DNA of 7,904 nucleotides, taken from NCBI GenBank assembly GCA_002391065.1, contig DGRP01000109.1, forward strand, positions 1 through 7,904, in the 5' to 3' direction. This document shows, one piece after another, positions 1 through 6,083 of this stretch (within the stretch, counting starts at the first letter, position 1; each line of letters opens with the position of its first letter). This DNA comes from Ruminococcus sp. UBA4385 (lineage in GTDB: Bacteria; Bacillota_A; Clostridia; Oscillospirales; Ruminococcaceae). The position numbers and the translations under genes are program-made. The notes beneath the pieces are model-generated. The model saw nothing but the letters and a program-made list of their open reading frames with translations. It was not told the origin of the DNA and made no database searches.

Positions 1-25
1 GGTCGTGCGGTGTTGCCTTAACAAC

Positions 26-54
26 ATTATAACATATTCCGACAGCACTGTCAA
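26..54 (-). promoter_or_regulatory. Consensus sigma-A promoter directed left, out of the window
   Basis: Read on the minus strand, a perfect TTGACA (54-49) is followed by a 17-bp spacer and a perfect TATAAT (31-26). The bases before the -10 form an extended TGT-TATAAT. It lies just beyond the terminator of the small exported gene, so it most likely starts a new leftward transcription unit whose gene is outside the window. A small inverted repeat, GACAG-CA-CTGTC (41-52), overlaps the -35 element, and TGTTG-N6-CAACA (11-26) covers the expected transcription start. Either could be an operator, but this is inference. Confidence 0.85.
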
Positions 55-77
55 CAGAAAAGCCCTCTGTAGCTGTA

Positions 78-108
78 CAAAAAAGCGTACAGTAAATAAC
101 TGTACGCT
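78..108 (-). terminator. Intrinsic terminator of the small exported gene
   Basis: On the minus strand a perfect 9-bp stem (108-100 with 92-84), closed by a 7-nt A/T loop, is followed directly by a run of six T. The stop codon of the small gene (109-107) overlaps the first arm, so translation ends inside the terminator. A further GTACAG arm at 78-73 could compete for the second arm of the stem and form an alternative 6-bp hairpin. Confidence 0.85.
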
Positions 109-322
109 ATCCGAAAATCTTTTTGAAGAGCTCGCCTATCGCTAAACTGAATTCTATCCTGTCGGGTCTGACTATTTTTATTTGTTTTCTGCGTTTTTGT
201 TTAAGCTCCACTGACTGCGAGGGCAGAAAAAACGCATTGCTTCTGAGCTCCCCAAGCGGTGCAACCTGACCTGTCACGGTAATAACAAGTGCCGCAAAAA
301 GTGATATACAAAGCTTTTTCAT
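107..322 (-). CDS. Small basic protein with a predicted signal peptide, function unknown
   Basis: I do not recognise this 71-residue protein. It starts MKKLCISLF, with two lysines followed by a hydrophobic stretch (about residues 4-17) and a possible signal-peptidase site near TGQVA at 18-21. The expected mature part is about 50 residues. It is clearly basic, with a KQKRRKQIK cluster in the middle and an amphipathic-looking tail ending in GELFKKIFG. No zinc-finger or enzyme motif is visible. I chose the ATG at 322 because a perfect GGAGG lies 7 bases upstream. An in-frame ATG at 358 would place the start inside the hairpin at 328-366 and has no ribosome site. The gene is the last of the asnB-metH block, 57 bp after metH, and ends in its own terminator. 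It could be a secreted peptide or a membrane-active peptide; this is inference only. It is probably translated, given the ribosome site, signal-like start and terminator. Confidence 0.6.
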   Translation of the reverse strand: MKKLCISLFAALVITVTGQVAPLGELRSNAFFLPSQSVELKQKRRKQIKIVRPDRIEFSLAIGELFKKIFG

Positions 323-327
323 AAGAA

Positions 328-366
328 AACCTCCAATGATATGTTCTGAGTGTATCATTGGAGGTT
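328..366 (-). promoter_or_regulatory. Terminator-like hairpin that contains the ribosome-binding site of the small gene
   Basis: On the minus strand a perfect 14-bp inverted repeat (366-353 with 341-328, 11-nt loop) sits 13 bp after the metH stop codon. The 5' arm carries CCTCC, the 3' arm carries GGAGG, and the stem is followed by TTTTCTT and then the ATG of the small gene. When folded, the hairpin would act as a weak intrinsic terminator for metH and would also bury the Shine-Dalgarno sequence of the next gene. The structure is seen directly; the regulatory role is inferred. Confidence 0.7.
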
Positions 367-379
367 AAATTCAATTTAT

Positions 380-2749
380 TCAGTTTCCGAAAACTTTTCT
401 TGCTATGTCTACAGACTCCTTAGCATCGTTTGCATAGTAGTCAGCGCCTATCGACTCTGCATAATCGGGAGTTACCACTGCTCCGCCGACCATTGTTATG
501 CACTCGGGATACTGCTCCTTTAAGAGCTTCACAGTAGTTTCCATACTTCCGAGAGTTGTAGTCATCAGGGCTGAGAGTCCAACCAGCTTGACCTCACGCT
601 TTATTGCCTCATCAACAACAAGCTGACAGTCAACATCACGTCCGAGGTCAATTACCTCATAGCCGTAGTTTTCAAGAAGCACCTTTACTATGTTCTTTCC
701 GATGTCGTGGATATCGCCCTTTACAGTCGCAAGAATTATCCTGCCCTTTGAGACAGTCTTTTCTCCGCTTGCGAGGATATGCTCCTTTATGACCTCAAAG
801 CAAACCTGCGAAGCAGAAGCCGTCTGTATAAGCTGCGGAAGGAAGAGAGTACCCTTTTCAAACTCGGCACCTGCCTGATCAAGCGCAGGAATAAGCATTC
901 CGTTTACTATCTCCATAGGCTCGGTGGTCTGCAAAAGCTCCTTGGTGATGTTTCGGCACTCGGCCTTCAGCCCCGAGAGCACTGCACTTTTAAGGTCAGT
1001 ATTAACCTTGCCTGCCTGAGGCTTCGGCTTATCCTCCTGACCCGAATAGTGCGAGATAAAGTCAACAGAGTTTACATCTATATTCATAAGCAGCTTATAG
1101 GCTCTGACCGCACCTGTCATCGAACCGATATTAGGGTTCATGATAGGCAGGTCAAGTCCCTTTGTGAGTGCCATCTGCAGGAAATTACAGTTTACAAGCT
1201 CTCTGTTCGGCAGTCCGAAGCTGATGTTTGAAACACCCAGAACTGTTTTCAGTCCGAGCTGTGTTTTTACCATTTCCACTGCCTTGACTGTCTCGTACAC
1301 ATTTTCCTGCTCTGCCGAGGCTGTCAGGGTCAGGCAGTCGATATAAACGTCTTCCTTTCTGATACCGATAGACAGCGCCCTGTCAAGTATCTTCTTTGCG
1401 ATCGCAAAGCGCTCCTCGGCTTTTTTGGGTATGCCGTTCTCATCAAGGGTGAGACCTACCACAGCTGCACCGTACTGCTTTACAAGAGGCAGCACAGTCT
1501 GAAGAGACTTCTCCTCTCCGTTTACAGAGTTGACTATCGGCTTTCCGTTATATATCCTGAGTGCCGCACCGAGCACCTCGGGGATAGTGGAATCGATCTG
1601 CAAAGGCACATCTACCACGCCCTGAAGCTCCTTTACGGCTCTTATCATCATGGCCTTCTCATCTATTGAGGGCAGGCCAACATTTACATCCAAGATGTCT
1701 GCTCCTGCCTCGGTCTGCTCTATCGCCTGCGAGAGAATATAGTCAATATCTCCTGCAAGAAGTGCCTCCTTGAAACGCTTTTTACCTGTCGGGTTTATAC
1801 GCTCACCGATTATCCTCGGCTGGTCGATGACTACCGTATTTGTAGCACAGCAGACAGCCGCAGGTATCTCATTATGCTGAGGTGTATAGGTCTTGTCCTT
1901 GATCATTTCACTAAGCGCCCTGATATAATCGGGAGTGGTACCGCAGCAGCCGCCTAAGAACTTCACTCCAAGCGGCAGAAATGCCTTTGCAAGCTCGGTA
2001 AACTCCTCGGGCGAGCAGTTATATTCATTAGTGACAGGATCGGGCAGACCTGCATTGGGCTTTACAACAAGCGGCAGATTTGTCCAGCGTGACATTTCCT
2101 CAACTATCGGGTAGAGCTCCTTAGGGCCGAGCGAGCAGTTCACACCTATCGCATCTATCCCGAGGCTTTCAAGCGTCAGTGCAGCTGCAGAGATACAAGT
2201 ACCCGTAAATGTTCTGAGGTTGTCCTCAAAGGTAAGTGTACACACTATCGGGAGTGTGCTGTTCTCCCTTGCCGCAAGTACAGCCGCCTTGACCTCATAG
2301 AGGTCGCTCATAGTTTCAATTACGATGAGGTCAGCGTCACTGCCTGCAAGCACCTGTTCCTTGAAGATATCATAGGCCTCCTCAAAAGAGAGCGTTCCCG
2401 TAGGTGCTAAAAGCTGCCCGATAGGGCCTATATCGAGAGCAACCAGAGTATCTGTGCCCTCGGCTGCCTTTCCGGCATTGCGGATAGCAGCCTGTACGGT
2501 CTCTGTTACATCAATGCCGCAGCGCTTCATTTTAAGCCTGTTTGCTCCGAAGGTGTTAGAGTATATAATATCGGAGCCTGCCTCAATATACTGCCTGTGA
2601 ATATCAATCAGCCAGTCGGGCTTGTCTGTGTTCAGTCTTTCGGGAGCCTCGCCCATCTGCAAGCCCTTTGCCTGAAGCATAGTTCCCATACCACCGTCAA
2701 GGAGTATGAACTGTTTTCTGTCAAAAAGGGCTTTAAGTTTGTTTTCCAT
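380..2749 (-). CDS. metH: B12-dependent methionine synthase core (homocysteine, folate and cobalamin modules; no activation domain)
   Basis: This 789-residue cytoplasmic enzyme transfers a methyl group from 5-methyltetrahydrofolate to homocysteine through cobalamin, giving methionine. Modules in order: homocysteine-binding barrel (about 1-290) with zinc-ligand cysteines in GVNCS (C204) and GGCCGTTP (C268, C269); pterin-binding barrel (about 310-570) with IIGERINPTG, ILDVNVG and LQIDST; cobalamin cap (about 585-665) and cobalamin-binding domain (about 668-789) with the DxHxxG motif GDIHDIG, where His681 is the lower-axial cobalt ligand, followed by GLSALMTTT and GGAVV. The E. coli enzyme has about 1227 residues; the missing part is the S-adenosylmethionine-binding activation domain, which is encoded separately just upstream (3444-2770). 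The start at 2749 is supported by GGAGGT seven bases upstream, only 20 bp after the activation gene. Function is secure; a related corrinoid methyltransferase is unlikely, because all three expected modules are present in order. Confidence 0.95.
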   Translation of the reverse strand: MENKLKALFDRKQFILLDGGMGTMLQAKGLQMGEAPERLNTDKPDWLIDIHRQYIEAGSDIIYSNTFGANRLKMKRCGIDVTETVQAAIRNAGKAAEGTDTLVALDIGPIGQLLAPTGTLSFEEAYDIFKEQVLAGSDADLIVIETMSDLYEVKAAVLAARENSTLPIVCTLTFEDNLRTFTGTCISAAALTLESLGIDAIGVNCSLGPKELYPIVEEMSRWTNLPLVVKPNAGLPDPVTNEYNCSPEEFTELAKAFLPLGVKFLGGCCGTTPDYIRALSEMIKDKTYTPQHNEIPAAVCCATNTVVIDQPRIIGERINPTGKKRFKEALLAGDIDYILSQAIEQTEAGADILDVNVGLPSIDEKAMMIRAVKELQGVVDVPLQIDSTIPEVLGAALRIYNGKPIVNSVNGEEKSLQTVLPLVKQYGAAVVGLTLDENGIPKKAEERFAIAKKILDRALSIGIRKEDVYIDCLTLTASAEQENVYETVKAVEMVKTQLGLKTVLGVSNISFGLPNRELVNCNFLQMALTKGLDLPIMNPNIGSMTGAVRAYKLLMNIDVNSVDFISHYSGQEDKPKPQAGKVNTDLKSAVLSGLKAECRNITKELLQTTEPMEIVNGMLIPALDQAGAEFEKGTLFLPQLIQTASASQVCFEVIKEHILASGEKTVSKGRIILATVKGDIHDIGKNIVKVLLENYGYEVIDLGRDVDCQLVVDEAIKREVKLVGLSALMTTTLGSMETTVKLLKEQYPECITMVGGAVVTPDYAESIGADYYANDAKESVDIARKVFGN

Positions 2750-2769
2750 TTATATACCTCCGTAGCGGC

Positions 2770-3444
2770 TTAATCTCTGCTGTAGTAGCATTTATATCTG
2801 AGGCGGCAGTTATCGCAGTTTCTGTGACAGCCCTGCCTTGCCATATCTATTGACCTGTCGGACAAACCGATGACCGCTGTTACCGACTTTCTCGGTATCA
2901 TTATATTGTTCTCCCCGACTGTTATTCCAAGAAGCTTATGAGCATTCAGAACATCTAAGAACATCGGCTGGATCTCAAGAGGGAAATCTCCGTAGCCCGG
3001 AGAATACCTCCATGTACGGAAGCTCCTTGCCCTGTATGAAATCTCATGCTCTGCTTCCTCGCAGAGAGCCTCTACCGCAGCTCCTGCGATAGCATCTGTA
3101 AGGTAGGCTCTTGTAAGGTCGGTGGCTTCCAGGCTTTTGATAAGCTTATCCGCACCGACAGAGAGTGTCGCCGCAAACAAAGCGCAGCGGTGGCAGCCCT
3201 CCAAGTGCCTTGCAATATCCGCACCGGGAAGTATTAGCGGTGTATCGACTACCTGTATGCCCTCCTTGACCATAGTTATCCCAAGGATACGGAACGTAAA
3301 CGAAGGCATGATGACCCTTTGCAGCTCGTCCTCGCACTCATCTATCATTTCCATCATATTGTAGTCGGGCTTCTTCTCCCTGTAGCCCATAAATCTGATT
3401 ATTTCAGCTCTGTCGATCTCTATCTTCTTGGTCTTAGGTCTCAT
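2770..3444 (-). CDS. Stand-alone methionine synthase activation-domain protein
   Basis: This 224-residue protein corresponds to the C-terminal activation domain of long MetH enzymes. That domain binds S-adenosylmethionine and remethylates cobalamin that has been oxidised to the inactive cob(II) form. The signature is RYSPGYGDFP (about 146-155), matching the RxxPGY S-adenosylmethionine-binding motif, followed by the conserved tail region IMIPRKSVTAVIG. A comparable split is known in Thermotoga maritima (TM0268/TM0269). Its neighbour is metH, which lacks exactly this domain, so the pair should work in trans. The last 20 residues carry Cys206, Cys210, Cys213 and Cys219 (C-x3-C-x2-C-x5-C), a possible metal or Fe-S site that E. 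coli MetH does not have; a second pair, GCHRC, is at 83-87. I chose the ATG at 3444 because GGGGT lies at suitable spacing. A GTG at 3462 would add six residues but has no ribosome site. The gene follows asnB after 45 bp. Confidence 0.88.
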   Translation of the reverse strand: MRPKTKKIEIDRAEIIRFMGYREKKPDYNMMEMIDECEDELQRVIMPSFTFRILGITMVKEGIQVVDTPLILPGADIARHLEGCHRCALFAATLSVGADKLIKSLEATDLTRAYLTDAIAGAAVEALCEEAEHEISYRARSFRTWRYSPGYGDFPLEIQPMFLDVLNAHKLLGITVGENNIMIPRKSVTAVIGLSDRSIDMARQGCHRNCDNCRLRYKCYYSRD

Positions 3445-3489
3445 ATTTTTTACCCCGTGCACCGCAAAGGCGGCACTATCTTTTTATTA

Positions 3490-5316
3490 TCAGCTAAAAT
3501 ACACCTTGTACCATACAAGGAAGGTAAACACTGTCCATATCTTACGGCTGTGATCGTACTTGCCCTCTCTGTGTTCATCAAGAAGCTTTACAAGCTGATC
3601 TGTATTGAAAAACTTCTCCGAAGCTTCACTCAGAAAGCTCTCCCTGACAATATTATAGTACTTATCTTCCTTCAGCCATACTCTTGTCGGCACAGGGAAG
3701 CCAAGCTTATCCTTCTTTGCCGTCTGCGGAGGGCAGGCTCTTAAAGCCGCAAGTCTCATAGCGTACTTAGTTTCGGTCTTTGTAACTCTGTAGCGTGTGG
3801 GTATCTGCTCTGCGAGCTCCATTATTTTCTTGTCCAGAAACGGCACTCTGAGCTCAAGTGAATGTGCCATGCTCATTTTATCGGCTTTAAGGAGAATATC
3901 ACCTGTCATCCAGAGGTGCAGATCAAGGTACTGCATCTGAGTTACCTGATCGTTCTGCGATGACCTGTCATAAAACGGCTTTGTGATCTCCATTGCATCG
4001 GGAGCGTTTGTCTTTATTTTCAGAAGAGCCTTTCTCTCCTTTTCGGAGAACATATAGGCATTTCCGATAAAGCGCTCTTCAAGGTCCTTTGAGCCTCTGA
4101 TAAGGTAGTTTACTCCGTGCTTCTTCGGCAGATGTGAAGCTCCTGCACCTACTGCCTTTCTGATAGGTCTCGGTATCTTGAAATAGGGAGCCATATCGGC
4201 AGGATTGTGATAGATGTTATATCCTCCGAAAATCTCATCGGCACCCTCGCCCGAAAGAACCGCCTTTACCTTCTCCGAGGCTATCTGACAAACAAAATAG
4301 AGTGCAATAGCGGCAGGGTCGGCAAGGGGCTCGTCCATCTGGTACTGAATTTTCTCTAAGCTGTTCCAGTACTCCTCGGGAGTGATGACTTTAGAGAAGT
4401 TTTCTTTTCCTATGTACTTTGAGAACTCCTTTGCGTAGCCTATCTCGTTATATTTTTCGTCCTCACCGAAGCCGACTGTAAAGGTCTTGTCTACGTCTGC
4501 CTCAGCGGCAACATAGCTTGAATCCACTCCGCTTGAAAGGAAGGAGCCTACCTCGACATCTGCAAACTTGTGAGCCTCAACGCTGTCCTTGAACGTATCC
4601 GAAATGCGGTTTACCCAGTCCTCTAAAGTGGGCTCTTCATCGGGAGTGAACTTTACCTCCCAGTAACGGCGGACAGAAAGCTCGCCGTCTTTATACTTAA
4701 AGCAGTGCGCCGCAGGAAGCTTGAACACATTTCTGAAAAAGGTCTGCTCTGTGGGAGAGTACTGGAAGGTAAGGTAGGTTTCCAGAACGTCCTCGTTGAG
4801 TTCCTTTTCAAAGGCAGGGTGATCGAGAAAGCTTTTTATCTCCGAGCCCCACATAAAGGTCTCGCCGAACTTAGCATAGTAAAGTGGCTTTATGCCAAAG
4901 AAGTCTCTTGCTCCGAACAGCTCGTTTTTAGTCTTATCGTAGATGATAAAAGCAAACATACCTCTGAGCTTATCAAGAAGCTCCTCGCCCCACTCCTCAT
5001 AGCCGTGAATAAGCACCTCGGAGTCGGTCTTTGTGTAAAAGCTGTGACCTGCCTGTTCAAGCTCGGCTCTCAGCTCCTTGAAGTTATATATCTCACCGTT
5101 AAAGGTGAGCACTAAGGTTTTGTCCTCATTATATATCGGCTGACTGCCGTTCTCTGACAGGTCGATAAGAGAAAGCCTGCGAAAGCCCATCGCAACGTTT
5201 TCGTCAATATACTTGCCCTCAGAGTCAGGACCACGGTGCTTTATCCTGTCCATCATCAGACCCAGCACCTCGTCAGCATTATTTATATGGTTTGAAAATC
5301 CAACAAATCCGCACAT
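3490..5316 (-). CDS. asnB: Asparagine synthase (glutamine-hydrolysing)
   Basis: This 608-residue cytoplasmic enzyme makes asparagine from aspartate, ATP and glutamine. The N-terminal glutaminase domain (about 1-210) begins MCGFVGF, so Cys2 is the catalytic nucleophile after Met removal. It continues with FRRLSLIDLS, the glutamine-site NGEIYN (73-78) and D98 in TKTDSE. The C-terminal ATP-pyrophosphatase synthetase domain (about 235-600) carries the PP-loop FLSSGVDSS (259-267), MDEPLADPA (327-335) and LSGEGADEIFGGY (354-366). The PP-loop reads SSGVDSS where SGGxDSS is usual, a small change that I believe also occurs in other clostridial AsnB proteins. Length and both active sites look intact. 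The ATG at 5316 has GAGG seven bases upstream and a strong promoter about 35 bp before it. It is the first gene of the leftward asnB-activation-metH block. A specialised amidotransferase relative is possible, but general asparagine synthesis is the simpler reading. Confidence 0.93.
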   Translation of the reverse strand: MCGFVGFSNHINNADEVLGLMMDRIKHRGPDSEGKYIDENVAMGFRRLSLIDLSENGSQPIYNEDKTLVLTFNGEIYNFKELRAELEQAGHSFYTKTDSEVLIHGYEEWGEELLDKLRGMFAFIIYDKTKNELFGARDFFGIKPLYYAKFGETFMWGSEIKSFLDHPAFEKELNEDVLETYLTFQYSPTEQTFFRNVFKLPAAHCFKYKDGELSVRRYWEVKFTPDEEPTLEDWVNRISDTFKDSVEAHKFADVEVGSFLSSGVDSSYVAAEADVDKTFTVGFGEDEKYNEIGYAKEFSKYIGKENFSKVITPEEYWNSLEKIQYQMDEPLADPAAIALYFVCQIASEKVKAVLSGEGADEIFGGYNIYHNPADMAPYFKIPRPIRKAVGAGASHLPKKHGVNYLIRGSKDLEERFIGNAYMFSEKERKALLKIKTNAPDAMEITKPFYDRSSQNDQVTQMQYLDLHLWMTGDILLKADKMSMAHSLELRVPFLDKKIMELAEQIPTRYRVTKTETKYAMRLAALRACPPQTAKKDKLGFPVPTRVWLKEDKYYNIVRESFLSEASEKFFNTDQLVKLLDEHREGKYDHSRKIWTVFTFLVWYKVYFS

Positions 5317-5357
5317 ATTTTAACCTCGATTCGCCTTACAAATAACTATACATTTTA

Positions 5358-5386
5358 ATTATACTACAGATTTACTCTGATTTCAA
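5358..5386 (-). promoter_or_regulatory. Promoter of asnB and probably of the whole leftward block
   Basis: On the minus strand TTGAAA (5386-5381) is separated by 17 bp from a perfect TATAAT (5363-5358). Transcription should begin near 5351, giving a leader of about 35 nt before the asnB ATG, too short for a T-box or riboswitch. An imperfectly placed inverted repeat, GAAAAT-N6-ATTTTC (5388-5405), lies just upstream of the -35 and could bind a regulator. Confidence 0.85.
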
Positions 5387-5432
5387 GAGAAAATCGAAAT
5401 ATTTTCCCGATAATCGCATATAATAACAGAAA

Positions 5433-5456
5433 ATTTTGCGATACCTCTTGCAAAAT
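5433..5456. promoter_or_regulatory. Possible operator between the divergent promoters
   Basis: A perfect 7-bp inverted repeat ATTTTGC-N10-GCAAAAT spans 5433-5456. Its right arm overlaps the -35 hexamer (5448-5453) of the rightward promoter, the usual position for a repressor site. The half-sites are centred 17 bp apart, not an exact number of helical turns, and no regulator gene is in view, so the role is inferred. Confidence 0.4.
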
Positions 5457-5476
5457 CGGAAGAAACATAGTATAAT
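5448..5476 (+). promoter_or_regulatory. Promoter of the 60-residue membrane protein gene
   Basis: TTGCAA (5448-5453), a 17-bp spacer and a perfect TATAAT (5471-5476) lie 29 bp upstream of the start codon. This makes a short leader of roughly 20-25 nt. With the terminator at 5695-5720 it defines a single-gene transcription unit divergent from asnB. Confidence 0.85.
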
Positions 5477-5505
5477 AGAAAATCATATAAAAAAGAAGTG
5501 AGAAA

Positions 5506-5688
5506 ATGCCCGAAAAGAAAAAGAATAAATTCAAGTTCAGACCTGCCCTTATGATAGGCGCTGCTATATTCATAATGCTGGTATCGTTTCTTGCATATAT
5601 GCTCGACACCAAGCTTGAAGACGTTGTCGCCAAGGAGACAGGCTCATCAGTCATTACCCATGACACCGCCTACGACTCAGAAAAGTAG
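5506..5688 (+). CDS. Small single-pass membrane protein, function unknown
   Basis: I do not recognise this 60-residue protein. It has a very basic N-terminus (PEKKKNKFKFR, residues 2-12), one hydrophobic segment (about 14-32, PALMIGAAIFIMLVSFLAY) and a polar, net acidic tail of about 28 residues. By the positive-inside rule the N-terminus should be cytoplasmic and the tail outside. The layout resembles small division or septum proteins of the DivIC/FtsL kind, but the tail is too short for their coiled coil, so I do not assign it. The ribosome site is weak (AAGAAGTGAG before the ATG), but the near-consensus promoter, correct spacing and a strong terminator seven bases after the stop codon argue that the gene is real. 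It stands alone, divergent from asnB, and a palindrome overlapping its -35 suggests regulation. Confidence 0.75.
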   Translation: MPEKKKNKFKFRPALMIGAAIFIMLVSFLAYMLDTKLEDVVAKETGSSVITHDTAYDSEK

Positions 5689-5694
5689 CTCTGC

Positions 5695-5720
5695 AAACCG
5701 CCGATTATGGCGGTTTTTTT
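5695..5720 (+). terminator. Intrinsic terminator of the small membrane protein gene
   Basis: A perfect 8-bp stem, AAACCGCC (5695-5702) with GGCGGTTT (5709-5716), a 6-nt loop and a run of seven T (5714-5720). It starts seven bases after the stop codon. On the opposite strand the stem is not followed by a T-run, so it acts in one direction only. Confidence 0.93.
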
Positions 5721-5736
5721 CTTTTCTCACAGCTTT

Positions 5737-6083
5737 TATACAATTATCTGTACTTTTAAATATAGTTTTTGTTCGATAAATTTCACTTTTGCTTTAATTA
5801 TTTATACGTTTATTTTCTCTTAAATTATGTTTATATTAACAGTTTTCCGTACTTTTTATACAACTTACTATACATTTTTATTCTCCTTTCAATTTAGATA
5901 TTATACTATTTTAGGTACTTTTTATATATTTAATTATACATAATTACTCTCTTTTAATTTTATTTATAATACGATATTATGTACTGTTTATATATTTTTA
6001 AGTACATAAAAGTTCACATACAATAAATGGTGCAGCACGATAAAACGTACTGCACCCTTGCATTTTTGTACAAAATATTTCTC
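5737..6083. repeat. Decayed 33-bp tandem repeat with 66-bp higher-order period, in an AT-rich intergenic region
   Basis: This region between two convergent gene ends is about 18% GC over 5721-6000 by hand count, and the top strand is T-rich. Aligned without gaps, 5849-5914 and 5915-5980 agree at 49 of 66 positions, including an identical first 12 bases (GTACTTTTTATA). A third partial copy starts at 5981. Within the 66-bp unit the halves alternate: GTAC starts at 5849, 5915, 5981 and 6047, and TCTC or TCAC at 5816, 5882, 5948, 6014 and 6080. A second mark, TATAC or a variant ending in AC, falls every 33 bp at 5737, 5803, 5836, 5869, 5902, 5935, 5968, 6001, 6034 and 6067 (the 5770 copy reads TGTTC). 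The phase runs into the nrdG stop codon. All forward frames I followed are broken by stops. T-tracts recur about every 11 bp, so the DNA may be curved. No known element was recognised. Confidence 0.7.
6029..6056 (-). terminator. Probable terminator hairpin downstream of nrdG
   Basis: GGTGCAG (6029-6035) pairs with CTGCACC (6050-6056); after one mismatch, three more pairs close a 6-nt loop. On the minus strand it lies about 25 bp after the nrdG stop codon and is followed by ATTTATTG, only a poor T-run, so termination is plausible but may be inefficient. The hairpin is the only GC-rich part of this intergenic region. Confidence 0.5.

Noticed and set aside
3445..3462. GTG start at 3462 for the activation-domain protein
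   Set aside because: It has no ribosome site; the ATG at 3444 has GGGGT at good spacing.
3457..3476. GC-rich hairpin between asnB and the activation gene as terminator
   Set aside because: The stem needs two G-U pairs and on the minus strand is followed by CACGGGG, not by T residues.
3504..3520. Perfect palindrome CCTTGTA-CCA-TACAAGG in the last codons of asnB
   Set aside because: It is fully explained by coding sequence (L-V-W-Y-K) and no T-run follows, so it is probably coincidence.
5317..5358. T-box or riboswitch in front of asnB, or a cobalamin riboswitch before metH
   Set aside because: The asnB leader is only about 35 nt and the gap before metH is 20 bp; neither can hold such an element.
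5364..5666. Leftward reading frame of 100 residues upstream of asnB
   Set aside because: It covers the asnB promoter and lies antisense to the membrane protein gene with its promoter; it has no ribosome site and ends inside the -10 region of asnB.
5750..6045. Coding repeat of 11 residues, since 33 is a multiple of three
   Set aside because: The phased forward frame is interrupted by TAA or TAG in several units and no start with a ribosome site was seen.
5737..6083. CRISPR array or replication origin
   Set aside because: The units are contiguous and diverged, with no unique spacers and no cas genes. TTATACA-type words resemble DnaA boxes only loosely, and no dnaA, dnaN or rep gene is near.
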